Positions 26,169 to 34,479 of a stretch of 56,019 bases of DNA are shown piece after piece. Source of the DNA: Candidatus Scalindua sp. (GTDB taxonomy: Bacteria > Planctomycetota > Brocadiia > Brocadiales > Scalinduaceae). Position numbers and translations under genes: made by a program. Location: positions 1 through 56,019 of the forward strand of contig JAIQZU010000066.1 in assembly GCA_021776915.1 (NCBI GenBank), given 5' to 3'. Position 1 is the stretch's first letter, and each line of letters begins with the position of its first letter. Below the pieces are notes generated by a model that was given only the letters and a program-made list of their open reading frames with translations, searched no databases and was not told the DNA's origin.

Positions 26169-27206
26169 ATGGAACAGTTGGATATCAAAAATTATGGACT
26201 CAGGGAAGAACCTGAGCTATGGAAAATTATCGGCAGCAGTAAAGAGATTAAGGAAGTCCTTAAAGGCATACAGACTGTTCTGGAGAGTGATGTACCGGTA
26301 GTTATTCAGGGAGAAACCGGTACGGGAAAAGAACTTGTTGCAAAAGCCATCCATTACAGAGGCCCAAGGCGCAGACATACCTTTTGCGCCATTAACTGTG
26401 CAGCAATTCCTGAAAATTTGCTGGAAAGTGAATTGATGGGACACGAAAAAGGCGCATTTACGGGAGCAATCCAACAACGTGTTGGAAAACTTGAACAATC
26501 AAATATGGGCACATTATTTCTAGATGAAATAACAGAAATGCCTCAAGTTATGCAAACAAAAATTCTACGCGTAATCGAAGAACAGGTATTTGAAAGAGTG
26601 GGTGGAAATAAAACTATTAAAACAAATGTACGCATTATTTCTGCAAGCAATAAAGATATGTTAAGCGAGGTTCATTCAAATAAATTCAGAGAAGATCTGT
26701 ACTATCGTATCAACGTATTTCGAATATTTATACCCCCATTGCGTGAAAGAAAAGATGATATTCCTGAGCTGGTTGATGTCTTTGTTAAAAGATATGGCGC
26801 TCTATCATGCAAAAAAATTAATAAATTAAATAATCCTGTCATGGATAAACTGATGAGCTACAACTGGCCCGGCAATATCAGACAACTTCAGAACAGCATC
26901 AGAAGGGCTATCCTGATAACAACCAACGATACACTGCTCCCGGAACATTTTGATTTCCCTGACCTTGGTGAAAACGATTTGAGAATGGTTGAATCACTTG
27001 AATCAGGATTATCGACATTGGAAGCAGCGATAAGACGAGGCGAAGTCCTCCCTTTAAGTGAAATTGAAGAAATTTTTATTCGAAGGGCGCTGAACGCAAC
27101 AAATGGCAACATATCAGCCGCAGCAGAGAAATTAGGTATCGGCAGATCCACGGTTTATAGAAAGATGCAGGAACTCGGGATTAACACTGAGGACTATTAC
27201 CAATAA
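26169..27206 (+). CDS. Sigma54-dependent transcriptional activator, AAA+ and Fis HTH only
   Basis: 345 residues. No receiver or other N-terminal sensor is present. The AAA+ domain is intact: Walker A 'GETGTGKELVAKAIHYRG', sigma54-contact loop 'GHEKGAFTGA', Walker B 'GTLFLDEITEM' and 'NWPGNIRQLQNSIRRA'. A Fis-type HTH ends the protein ('NATNGNISAAAEKLGIGRSTVYRKMQELG'). Lacking a sensor, it must be controlled by expression or by a partner protein. It is followed by a 50-base palindrome and the CHASE2-HD-GYP gene, a probable partner in the same regulatory circuit. Confidence 0.93.
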   Translation: MEQLDIKNYGLREEPELWKIIGSSKEIKEVLKGIQTVLESDVPVVIQGETGTGKELVAKAIHYRGPRRRHTFCAINCAAIPENLLESELMGHEKGAFTGAIQQRVGKLEQSNMGTLFLDEITEMPQVMQTKILRVIEEQVFERVGGNKTIKTNVRIISASNKDMLSEVHSNKFREDLYYRINVFRIFIPPLRERKDDIPELVDVFVKRYGALSCKKINKLNNPVMDKLMSYNWPGNIRQLQNSIRRAILITTNDTLLPEHFDFPDLGENDLRMVESLESGLSTLEAAIRRGEVLPLSEIEEIFIRRALNATNGNISAAAEKLGIGRSTVYRKMQELGINTEDYYQ

Positions 27207-27215
27207 TTAGTTTCG

Positions 27216-27265
27216 TTTTAATAGTGACACATCCCATTTATAAATGGGATGTGTCACTATTAAAA
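27216..27265. promoter_or_regulatory. Perfect 50-base palindrome between activator and CHASE2 gene
   Basis: TTTTAATAGTGACACATCCC plus ATTTA at 27216-27240 is repeated exactly as its reverse complement at 27241-27265, with no loop. It starts ten bases after the activator stop and ends five bases before the Shine-Dalgarno of the next gene. It could be an attenuator or processing hairpin between the two genes, or an operator for a dimeric regulator. No other copy was noticed in the window. Confidence 0.75.
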
Positions 27266-27284
27266 GTAAGGGAGGGGGCGTAAT

Positions 27285-29720
27285 ATCAAATACTCAACCA
27301 ATCAAAACTATTACGGTTTTATCCTGGGGCTGGCAATTGCTGCAATCATATCTTTATTATATTTCACAGGGGTATTCAATGGTCTCGAAAGACTCTTATA
27401 TGACTGGCGTCTCACAAATAACACACTCAAAAAAACCCCGCATGTGCCAAAAATAGCCCTGATAGGTATCTCAGACAAAGACATGGAATTACTTGGCAGG
27501 TGGCCCTGGCCCAGGAATCGCTATGCAGAATTACTATATTACTTAAAGGAAGGAGGCGCCGGCGCCATTGCCTTTGATATGTTCTTTGACCTGCCGGATG
27601 TAGAACACATCAAAAACGATGTAGCATTATCAGAGGCGGCAAATAACGCCGGCTCGGTTATTTTCCCGGTCTGGAGTCCTACCACTAATCTTTTCAGAAC
27701 AAGGCCTGAAGATGGAATATATAGAGGAAGATTAAATAAGAATATTGACATAATCGCCAACTCAGCAAAAAGGATAGGCCACTTAAACGTATTTTATGAT
27801 GGTGATGGCGTTGCAAGAAGAACACCCGTCCAGATAGCCGGCACAGATGGCAGTGAAAGATTTATACCACTTTCTCTTGCCTTGTTTCTTGAACAAAAGG
27901 GAATTGATCAGAAACTGGAATTTTACCCAGGAGATTCATTAAAAGTAGGAAACATGCGCATACCTCTTGATTCAAAGAGTTGTATACCCATTAACTATAT
28001 TGATTTCGAGAAACAAGTTAATGTCTATCATGGAACAAATATTAAGTGGATAGAAAAGCTTGGCCAGAAAAAACCCATAACTTTATACTCTTTTTTTGAT
28101 GTATCTCCACAGAATGAAAACAGGGTTCCCGCAGACCAATTCAAAGACAAAATTATTTTTATAGGAGTTGCAACTCCGGGGTCAGAACAAGACGTCCATG
28201 TTACACCATTCGGGCGCAAATTTGGCATATTAATCCAGGCAAATCTTCTATACAATTTCCTGGCAGACAGACTAATCATTATTCCAGGACCTATCTACAC
28301 AATCTCAATACTAACGGCATTATCCATAATCTTCAGCATTTTAATCTTCAGGATACACATCAGGGGCAGTGCTTACCTGTTGATCGCCGGCGGCCTTCTG
28401 GCTTTATTTGCAATTTCAGCAATCGTTGCCTTTACAGGGATTATCTTATTTCAAAAACTAAACCTGATGATAGACATGATTCCATTCGTAGCCATGTCTC
28501 TAATACTTATAGGGACCTGTCTGGCCGTAAATCTAAGTTCAGTCAGTAAAGAATCTGCCATGAGAGATCTGGAATTAAACATGCTTCTTGAGGTAGGTGA
28601 GATTACAACATCCAAGGATGAAACTAATCAATATTCACTAAAATCATTTAAGGAAGATATTGAGATAACGTCTGCACTCGCAATCCCTTCCAGACCACCG
28701 GTAGAATTATTAGAACCGATAAAGAGGATAACACACTGTGAAGCGACTGCCCTGTATATCCTGGATGACAATACTAAAGATTTTGCATATTCTGGATTTA
28801 CGGGTGTCGATGAGTTAAAAAATGGTTCACAAAAGATTGCCGAAATTGTAAATAAATGGATTCAATCTGAGACAAAACCTGTCTGGATTGAGAATGTATC
28901 GAAACATCCGGATCTATCATTTGTAAACAGTAACAACTTACGCTGCTTACTGGCCGTCCCCCTCACTGTAAAAAAACAGACTATAGGAGTACTTTTTCTT
29001 TATAATAAACTGGCGTCAAAGATCTCACCTTTTGCAGAATTTACGTCCGAAGAACTGAGACTAATCTCTTCATTCACTCACCAGATAGCTATTGCAATCG
29101 AGAATCACAGGCTATATGCTGACATACACGATATATTCCTTGATTACATCAAGTCTATTGCAGCAGCGCTTGACGCAAGGGACGCATATACGCACGGACA
29201 CTCCCGTCGGGTAGCAGAGTTCAGCATTGGAATAGGAAAGGAGTTAGGGCTATCAGAAGGTGAATTAGAATTTCTGGAACTCTCTGCCACCATTCACGAT
29301 ATTGGGAAGATTGGAATCAGTGAAAGTGTTTTAAACAAACCCGGTAAGCTAACGGATGAAGAATTTAAGATAATAAAATCACATGTTGTCAAAGGCAGCA
29401 ATATCCTGGAGCCCATGTCCCGGTTACGTGCCTTGATGCCGGGCGTCCGGCATCATCACGAACGCTATGACGGCAGGGGATATCCGGACGGTTTAAAAGG
29501 TGACGAAGTCCATCTTGTTGCCAGGATCATATCAGTTGCTGATACGTACGATGCAATGACAACCAGCAGGGTTTATAGAAGTGGACTGCCAAAGGAAGTA
29601 GCTTTTAAGGAGATCGAAAAAGGAGCTGGAACTCAATTCGACCCCAAACTCGCATTAGCATTTGTTGACTTTATGAAAAAAAATACAGAGATGACAAGTA
29701 CAAAAACCAATCAGAAATAG
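27285..29720 (+). CDS. CHASE2-GAF-HD-GYP membrane sensor phosphodiesterase
   Basis: Read from 27285 (ATC) the protein has 811 residues; the first canonical start, GTG at 27444, gives 758 but removes the N-terminal membrane span. The frame is open from 27270 and encodes a fitting CHASE2 opening ('YYGFILGLAIAAIISLLYFTG', 'NGLERLLYDWRL'). A strong GGGAGGGGG (27270-27278) sits before the ATC. Domains: membrane span, extracytoplasmic CHASE2 (about 50-340), three spans, GAF (about 430-600) and HD-GYP (about 610-790) with 'HDIGK' and 'YDGRGYPDGL'. It should hydrolyse c-di-GMP in response to an outside signal. It follows the sigma54 activator gene. Confidence 0.85.
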   Translation: MKYSTNQNYYGFILGLAIAAIISLLYFTGVFNGLERLLYDWRLTNNTLKKTPHVPKIALIGISDKDMELLGRWPWPRNRYAELLYYLKEGGAGAIAFDMFFDLPDVEHIKNDVALSEAANNAGSVIFPVWSPTTNLFRTRPEDGIYRGRLNKNIDIIANSAKRIGHLNVFYDGDGVARRTPVQIAGTDGSERFIPLSLALFLEQKGIDQKLEFYPGDSLKVGNMRIPLDSKSCIPINYIDFEKQVNVYHGTNIKWIEKLGQKKPITLYSFFDVSPQNENRVPADQFKDKIIFIGVATPGSEQDVHVTPFGRKFGILIQANLLYNFLADRLIIIPGPIYTISILTALSIIFSILIFRIHIRGSAYLLIAGGLLALFAISAIVAFTGIILFQKLNLMIDMIPFVAMSLILIGTCLAVNLSSVSKESAMRDLELNMLLEVGEITTSKDETNQYSLKSFKEDIEITSALAIPSRPPVELLEPIKRITHCEATALYILDDNTKDFAYSGFTGVDELKNGSQKIAEIVNKWIQSETKPVWIENVSKHPDLSFVNSNNLRCLLAVPLTVKKQTIGVLFLYNKLASKISPFAEFTSEELRLISSFTHQIAIAIENHRLYADIHDIFLDYIKSIAAALDARDAYTHGHSRRVAEFSIGIGKELGLSEGELEFLELSATIHDIGKIGISESVLNKPGKLTDEEFKIIKSHVVKGSNILEPMSRLRALMPGVRHHHERYDGRGYPDGLKGDEVHLVARIISVADTYDAMTTSRVYRSGLPKEVAFKEIEKGAGTQFDPKLALAFVDFMKKNTEMTSTKTNQK

Positions 29721-29813
29721 CCGACACAAAACCAATTGTGAAATAGCCGAGGCATCTTGCCTCGGTGTTAGGCCAATAGTCAGGCAGGATGCCTGACCTA
29801 TATTATAATTTTG
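29711..29813. repeat. REP-like paired hairpin, copy A
   Basis: A degenerate half-unit (GAAATAGCCGA at about 29714) is followed by a full unit: CCGAGGCA-TCT-TGCCTCGG (29747-29765), a spacer, and GTCAGGCA-GGA-TGCCTGAC (about 29779-29797) ending in CTATATTATAATTTT. Both hairpins are eight-base-pair stems with three-base loops. First of seven copies, all between 29.7 and 54.1 kb. Confidence 0.8.
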
Positions 29814-30120
29814 GGATGCCTCTGTATAACCAAAACTCACAATTATGTCTAAAAATTATACACTATTGTTAAATATGTCTACGGGTTTAGGTATAATAAT
29901 AGTAAAAAGGATATAAAATAAATTTATAACTGCTCCGGACAACGGATGATAAAGGGCTTTCATCCAACAGGTTACCTGACAAATTGTTCTCCTGGATAGA
30001 TTTAGAAGATCATGCCTGGTCAAGCGGTATAAGTTTTGCTCTCATTTGACTTTACATATATTTCGTTTAGAAATGCAGACTCTTAACCAGTCATTCTAAG
30101 AATATCTGAGAGTATTTGTC
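29721..30120. other. 400-base spacer with REP-like unit
   Basis: Contains the first REP-like paired hairpin (29711-29813) directly behind the CHASE2 gene, then about 300 bases of AT-rich DNA before the first prepilin-FecR gene. A TATAAT at 29892-29897 with TTGTTA at 29866-29871 is spaced by 20 bases, too wide for a confident promoter. Confidence 0.45.
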
Positions 30121-31398
30121 GTGTGGAATCAAAAATACAAAAGTAGAAACAAAGGTTTCACGCTTATAGAACTAATCGTAACTATGGGCATAATCGGGAT
30201 ATTGGCAGGTATAGGAGTTGTAACCGTCAGCAAGATAAGGGCGACAAGCCAGCAGACAACGTGTGTAAGCAACCTGAGGAATATATCTCAGGGCCTGCAA
30301 ATGTACTATAATGATTACATGTCCTTCCCAGAGGATGGTTACCCTGACGATGGCAATGATATCTACCCTCTTTCTACCGACCTTGCCGGCTACATAAATA
30401 ATAAATCTACGTTTGTATGCCCTGAAGACAAAGATACAACCAGTACCGGCAACTTTGCAAGTTATGATCCGTATTATGTGGCACGAAAAACCTCTTATGA
30501 TAGTAACGAACTCGCAATTGGCTGCCCGCGCCACAGAGGGGCAAAGAGTTCAACCAGCGTTTTTTCCACTGGCTCTACAGAGATTACAAGTGTTGGTAAA
30601 GTACTGGATAAAAACTTACAGGATATACCACCTGATGGAACCACTGCACAGAGAACCATTAACAGCGTAGGTGACAAGATGACGTTTGCTGATGACAGTA
30701 CCGTTACAGTAAAAAATGCTTCAGGCGGGAGCTATGGCTGCATCCTCGTACAATCCGTCCGGCTTGCTGATGGGACCCTTTATAGTATTATAAAGACACA
30801 GAACAATGGTGCCATAGATGTTCAGGTTACGTCCGGCTCTAAATTCGAGGTTGTTACACCGAGTGCAATCGTAGGCGTAAGGGGTACGCGGTTTACGGTT
30901 ACGACCAGTAGTAATGGCACCATGGCGGGCTACCAGGCAGATGTTACGCTTGATTCCGGAACAGTTACTGTGTTAGACCGTGAAACAGGCAAGACAACCC
31001 TGTTGACCGATGGTGGTACAACGATTGTGGCCACAGGAGATACTGCATTGCATTCTCACTATCATGCTCATGCGGATGGAACATGGCACAGCCATGGACA
31101 TCCATCCCTGAATAATGCTCACCATGGTAAGCATATCCCGGGAACAGAAGGTGTAGAAGAAGAAGATATTGATAGTGACGGGTATACCGTGGCTATGGGA
31201 GATTGTGATGATAACGATTCAAGCGTCAATCCCGGTATGTCTGAGATAACGGATAACGGAATAGATGATGATTGTAATCAATATACACACGATAATGGTG
31301 ATACAACCGTATGTCACAATGGAAGTGCCAAGGTCGTAAACCAATCCGCTCTTGCCGAACATCTGGGACACGGTGATACCATAGGCGAATGCCCGTGA
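30121..31398 (+). CDS. Prepilin-type protein with FecR, His-rich and MopE-like metal-binding segments
   Basis: 425 residues from a GTG start. A type IV prepilin leader 'RNKG|FTLIELIVTMGIIGILAG' (cleavage after G12, E5 present) is followed by a pseudopilin-like head to about residue 145. Then comes a FecR-type beta fold ('VTPSAIVGVRGTRFTV'), a His-rich run ('HSHYHAHADGTWHSHGH'), one MopE-like Ca/metal-binding loop ('DGYTVAMGDCDDNDSSVNPG...NGIDDDCNQ') and a C-terminal 'VCHNGSAKVV...HLGHGDTIGECP' motif. It is probably exported and assembled or anchored by the T2SS/T4P-like machinery downstream. The first 120 residues are nearly identical to the next gene, indicating recent tandem duplication. 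Confidence 0.82.
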   Translation: MWNQKYKSRNKGFTLIELIVTMGIIGILAGIGVVTVSKIRATSQQTTCVSNLRNISQGLQMYYNDYMSFPEDGYPDDGNDIYPLSTDLAGYINNKSTFVCPEDKDTTSTGNFASYDPYYVARKTSYDSNELAIGCPRHRGAKSSTSVFSTGSTEITSVGKVLDKNLQDIPPDGTTAQRTINSVGDKMTFADDSTVTVKNASGGSYGCILVQSVRLADGTLYSIIKTQNNGAIDVQVTSGSKFEVVTPSAIVGVRGTRFTVTTSSNGTMAGYQADVTLDSGTVTVLDRETGKTTLLTDGGTTIVATGDTALHSHYHAHADGTWHSHGHPSLNNAHHGKHIPGTEGVEEEDIDSDGYTVAMGDCDDNDSSVNPGMSEITDNGIDDDCNQYTHDNGDTTVCHNGSAKVVNQSALAEHLGHGDTIGECP

Positions 31399-31521
31399 AG
31401 CGAAAAGTAGGGCAATCCTGGTTGGTTCAGGTCACGCCTTAGGCGGATCTGCCTTCGGCACGACTTGCCCGCAAGAACGATATTCAGACTGTGTCACAAT
31501 AACAAAAAAACATAATTTGTC

Positions 31522-33336
31522 ATGTGGAAATTAAAATACAAAAATAGAAACAAAGGTTTCACGCTTATAGAACTAATCGTAACTATGGGCATAATCGGTA
31601 TATTGGCAGGTATAGGAGTTGTAACCGTCAGCAAGATAAGGGCGACAAACCAGCAGACACAGTGTGTAAGCAACCTGAGGGGGGTATCACAGGGACTGCA
31701 ATTGTACTATAACGATTTCAGGGTATTTCCTGATGACGGTTATCCGGATGATGCTGATGACACATACCCGCTTTCTACCGAGCTTGCCGGCTATATAACA
31801 ACAAAATCCACATTTATCTGCCCTACTGATAATGACCCAGCCAGTACCACCAACTTCGCAAGTTATGACCCGTATTATGTGGCACGAAAAGGCTCTTATG
31901 ATAGTTACGAACTCGCCATCGGCTGCCCAAGACACAGAGGGGCCACCAACGCTACAAGCCTGTTATCCTCGGGTTCCACAGAGATTACGAAGATAGGTAC
32001 GGTACTGGCTAACGGAGTGGAGATGCCGCCGGATGGAACTAAAGTCCAGAGAACTATCAGCAACGTAAATGACGTGATGACCTTCTCTGATGAAAGCACT
32101 GTCACCATCAGCAATGTTCAAGCCGGTTATGGTGTATTCCTTCTGCAATCAGTCGTACTCGCTGATGGTACTGTATACAGTACCATCAGGGTGGAGAATG
32201 ACGGGAATATAGATGTTCAGGTCACTTCAGGGTCTAAATTCGAGATAGTTACGCCGAGTGCAATTGTAGGCGTAAGAGGTACAAAGTTTAGTGTTCAGAC
32301 CTCAAACAATGGCTACACAACAGATGTATCACTCACTTTCGGAACAGTCACTACGTTAAACCGTGAAACGGGCGAGGCAACTGTACTCAGCATTGGTGGC
32401 ATAGTTAATGACACAATAGAAATAACAACACATTCACACATGCATTACCATGTTGATGGTACTTACCATGACCACTCACATCTGGCTCTGAATAATGCAC
32501 ACCATGGTCTTCTTGTGGCAGCCAAAAAGGCTGCTGCCGCAAGTACTGATGCTGATGTAGACAATGATGGAGATGGGTATTCAGAGAATGAGGGAGACTG
32601 TGATGATACTAATGCTGCTATTTATCCGGGTGCTACTGATATTCCCGGTAATGGTATAGATGAGGATTGCGATGGCCAGGATGCAACAACAGACCCCAAT
32701 GACGTCGACGATGATGGTGATACATATACAGAGAATCAGGGTGACTGTAACGATGCAGATTCCTCAGTCAACCCCGGGGTTGCTGAGATACCATACAATG
32801 GCAAGGACGATGACTGTAATCCTGCAACTCTTGATGACGACATAGATGGTGACACGTATCTCGCAGCCACAGACTGTGATGATAACGATGCAAACGTCAA
32901 TCCTGGCAAGGCTGAGATACCTGATAACGGTATAGACGACGACTGTAATCCGACTACCCTTGACAGCTCTGCTGACCAGGCACTTGTTGACTTGATTAAT
33001 CAGGAGCCACCAATGAATTCAAGTGATCTGAAGAGTGCTTTGATAGCCGCATCACCATTATCATCGACCGTTCTAACTGCGGCGATAGATAGATCACCAG
33101 CAATGGTATCCAGCGACCTTAAAGATGTATTACTTAATCAATCGTCATTAGCAGATAATGTCCTCCTTGCAGCAATAGACAGGGCAGATCCAATGATCTC
33201 CAGTGACCTTAAGGACGTATTAATTGATGAATCTCCGTTGGCAGCCGATGTACTACAGGCTGCTATCGATAGAAATCCGGCTATGGACGAGGACGATTTA
33301 GAGAGTGTCTTAGAAGAAAATGGTTATGATGATTGA
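31522..33336 (+). CDS. Prepilin-type protein with FecR, three MopE-like loops and C-terminal helical repeats
   Basis: 604 residues, paralogue of the preceding gene. Same prepilin leader (G12|FTLIE), pseudopilin-like head, FecR fold ('VTPSAIVGVRGTKFSV') and His-rich run ('HSHMHYHVDGTYHDHSH'). It then carries three MopE-type loops ('DGDGYSENEGDCDDTNAAIYPG', 'DGDTYTENQGDCNDADSSVNPG', 'DGDTYLAATDCDDNDANVNPG'; each ends 'NG-D-DC') and three ~30-residue repeats of the form 'SSDLKDVL...SPLADNVLLAAIDR'. The repeats may mediate protein contacts. Likely a large surface or fibre-tip protein. Both genes open with the same few bases around the start codon. Confidence 0.82.
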   Translation: MWKLKYKNRNKGFTLIELIVTMGIIGILAGIGVVTVSKIRATNQQTQCVSNLRGVSQGLQLYYNDFRVFPDDGYPDDADDTYPLSTELAGYITTKSTFICPTDNDPASTTNFASYDPYYVARKGSYDSYELAIGCPRHRGATNATSLLSSGSTEITKIGTVLANGVEMPPDGTKVQRTISNVNDVMTFSDESTVTISNVQAGYGVFLLQSVVLADGTVYSTIRVENDGNIDVQVTSGSKFEIVTPSAIVGVRGTKFSVQTSNNGYTTDVSLTFGTVTTLNRETGEATVLSIGGIVNDTIEITTHSHMHYHVDGTYHDHSHLALNNAHHGLLVAAKKAAAASTDADVDNDGDGYSENEGDCDDTNAAIYPGATDIPGNGIDEDCDGQDATTDPNDVDDDGDTYTENQGDCNDADSSVNPGVAEIPYNGKDDDCNPATLDDDIDGDTYLAATDCDDNDANVNPGKAEIPDNGIDDDCNPTTLDSSADQALVDLINQEPPMNSSDLKSALIAASPLSSTVLTAAIDRSPAMVSSDLKDVLLNQSSLADNVLLAAIDRADPMISSDLKDVLIDESPLAADVLQAAIDRNPAMDEDDLESVLEENGYDD

Positions 33337-33370
33337 TTCTGGATGCTAGAAATAAAAAAGTGAATAACTT

Positions 33371-33438
33371 AAAATAGCCGGGACATCTATGCCTTGTTGT
33401 TGTATAGGTCAGGCATCCTGCCTGACCTATATTAATTT
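33371..33438. repeat. REP-like paired hairpin, copy B (degenerate first hairpin)
   Basis: AAATAGCCGGGACATCTATG is a decayed first hairpin. The second hairpin GTCAGGCA-TCC-TGCCTGAC followed by CTATATTAATTT is intact. It lies between the second prepilin-FecR gene and the MshEN-like gene. Confidence 0.7.
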
Positions 33439-33529
33439 CTCTTGGCTGGTTCAGGCTTGCCTGCCAGGATAAAGCTTTTTTACTTGAATATTACATTTTC
33501 TTTAGATAGATTTAGCAAAGGAGGGCAAG

Positions 33530-33901
33530 ATGAGATTTGGAGAGTATTTACTGAATAAGGGCAAGATCGAAAAAAGTGAACTTGAAGATGCCCTCAAGTT
33601 TCAAAAGGAAAAGCATATAACTTTAGGGGTATTGGCTACACGTGAAAATGCCCTGAATAACAAGCAGTTGAGTACAATTCTGGATCATCAGAGGGAAAGT
33701 GGCGGCCTCTTTGGAGAAATTGCAATTGAATTGGGATTCTTGACCAGGGACGATGTTGACAAACTCCTAAAATTACAGAAGAAAAAACATAATTTTATTG
33801 GCGAAATTCTAGTATTATACGGGGCCATTAGCAAGGAAGACATGGAAGAGGAATTGATAAAATTTTATAAAACTGTTGGGATGGATAATCTTCGTATTTG
33901 A
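33530..33901 (+). CDS. Stand-alone MshEN/GspE-N-like protein
   Basis: 123 residues with a strong AAAGGAGGG ribosome-binding site. It has two copies of a helical unit found at the N-terminus of GspE/PilB ATPases: 'RFGEYLLNKGKIEKSELEDALKFQKEKHITLG' and 'LFGEIAIELGFLTRDDVDKLLKLQKKKHNFIGEILV' ('G..L...G.I...L..AL..Q' pattern). MshEN modules in such ATPases can bind c-di-GMP. No ATPase domain follows. It could regulate the two ATPases encoded downstream; that is inference. It is the first small gene of the secretion cluster proper. Confidence 0.7.
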   Translation: MRFGEYLLNKGKIEKSELEDALKFQKEKHITLGVLATRENALNNKQLSTILDHQRESGGLFGEIAIELGFLTRDDVDKLLKLQKKKHNFIGEILVLYGAISKEDMEEELIKFYKTVGMDNLRI

Positions 33902-34006
33902 AAATACCGGGAACACACAGATGGGCACCTCTTCCAAACAACTTCTTTTTAGATACTATTTCAGTATTTAAAATATAAATTTGTAAACTGATAAGGAGAG
34001 AGAAAA

Positions 34007-34300
34007 ATGAGTAAACACGAAGAATCGGATGACAGCCCTGATGAAAGTATCCAGTTGAATCCGGCAGACCGGGAGGGGTTGGATAAAGTTTCAGAGAGTC
34101 CTGCGGAAGACGAACTATTTAAAGGCTTTGATGAAAAACGCAGAAGCTTTTTGAAAAAACTACTTGTCTCAGCGGTTTATGTAACACCTGCAATACTATC
34201 ATTTTCCATAAGGGATTCAGAAGCAAGGGCCAGGAAACTTCCCACAAGAAAAGAAAGGAAACAAAGCCGAAAACAGAGAAAATCAAACCAATCAGAATAA
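34007..34300 (+). CDS. Small protein with Tat-like 'RRSFLKK' signal
   Basis: 97 residues, AAGGAG ribosome-binding site. An acidic N-terminal half (about 1-40) precedes 'KRRSFLKKLLVSAVYVTPAILSFS', which matches the twin-arginine consensus (R-R-x-F-L-K), and then 'EARARK' with a basic tail ('RKERKQSRKQRKSNQ'). Short proteins of this kind, with an RRxFLKK...APA/TPAILS core, occur in many bacteria but I do not know their function. A tatA gene lies 14 kb downstream. It may be a Tat substrate or a single-span membrane protein of the secretion cluster. Confidence 0.6.
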   Translation: MSKHEESDDSPDESIQLNPADREGLDKVSESPAEDELFKGFDEKRRSFLKKLLVSAVYVTPAILSFSIRDSEARARKLPTRKERKQSRKQRKSNQSE

Positions 34301-34479
34301 CTGCAGCTAAAAATGTTCTTGCCAACATACAGGATGACACCCCATCCTTATAACGTAAGCAGGCAAGTATGGCTGGTAAGCAATCTTCAACCGCAATCCT
34401 TTCAAAGTAAGACTAATAATACAGGACCAGAATTATAAGCAAGCCAGGCGGAGCCCATCCTGTCAACAATCTTAATAAA

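Noticed and set aside
27244-27456. 70-residue frame starting inside the 50-base palindrome
   Set aside because: It is out of phase with the CHASE2 membrane segment, which is clearly the coding frame, and it resembles no family.
29866-29897. Sigma70 promoter before the first prepilin-FecR gene
   Set aside because: The TTGTTA and TATAAT boxes are 20 bases apart, wider than functional spacing normally allows.
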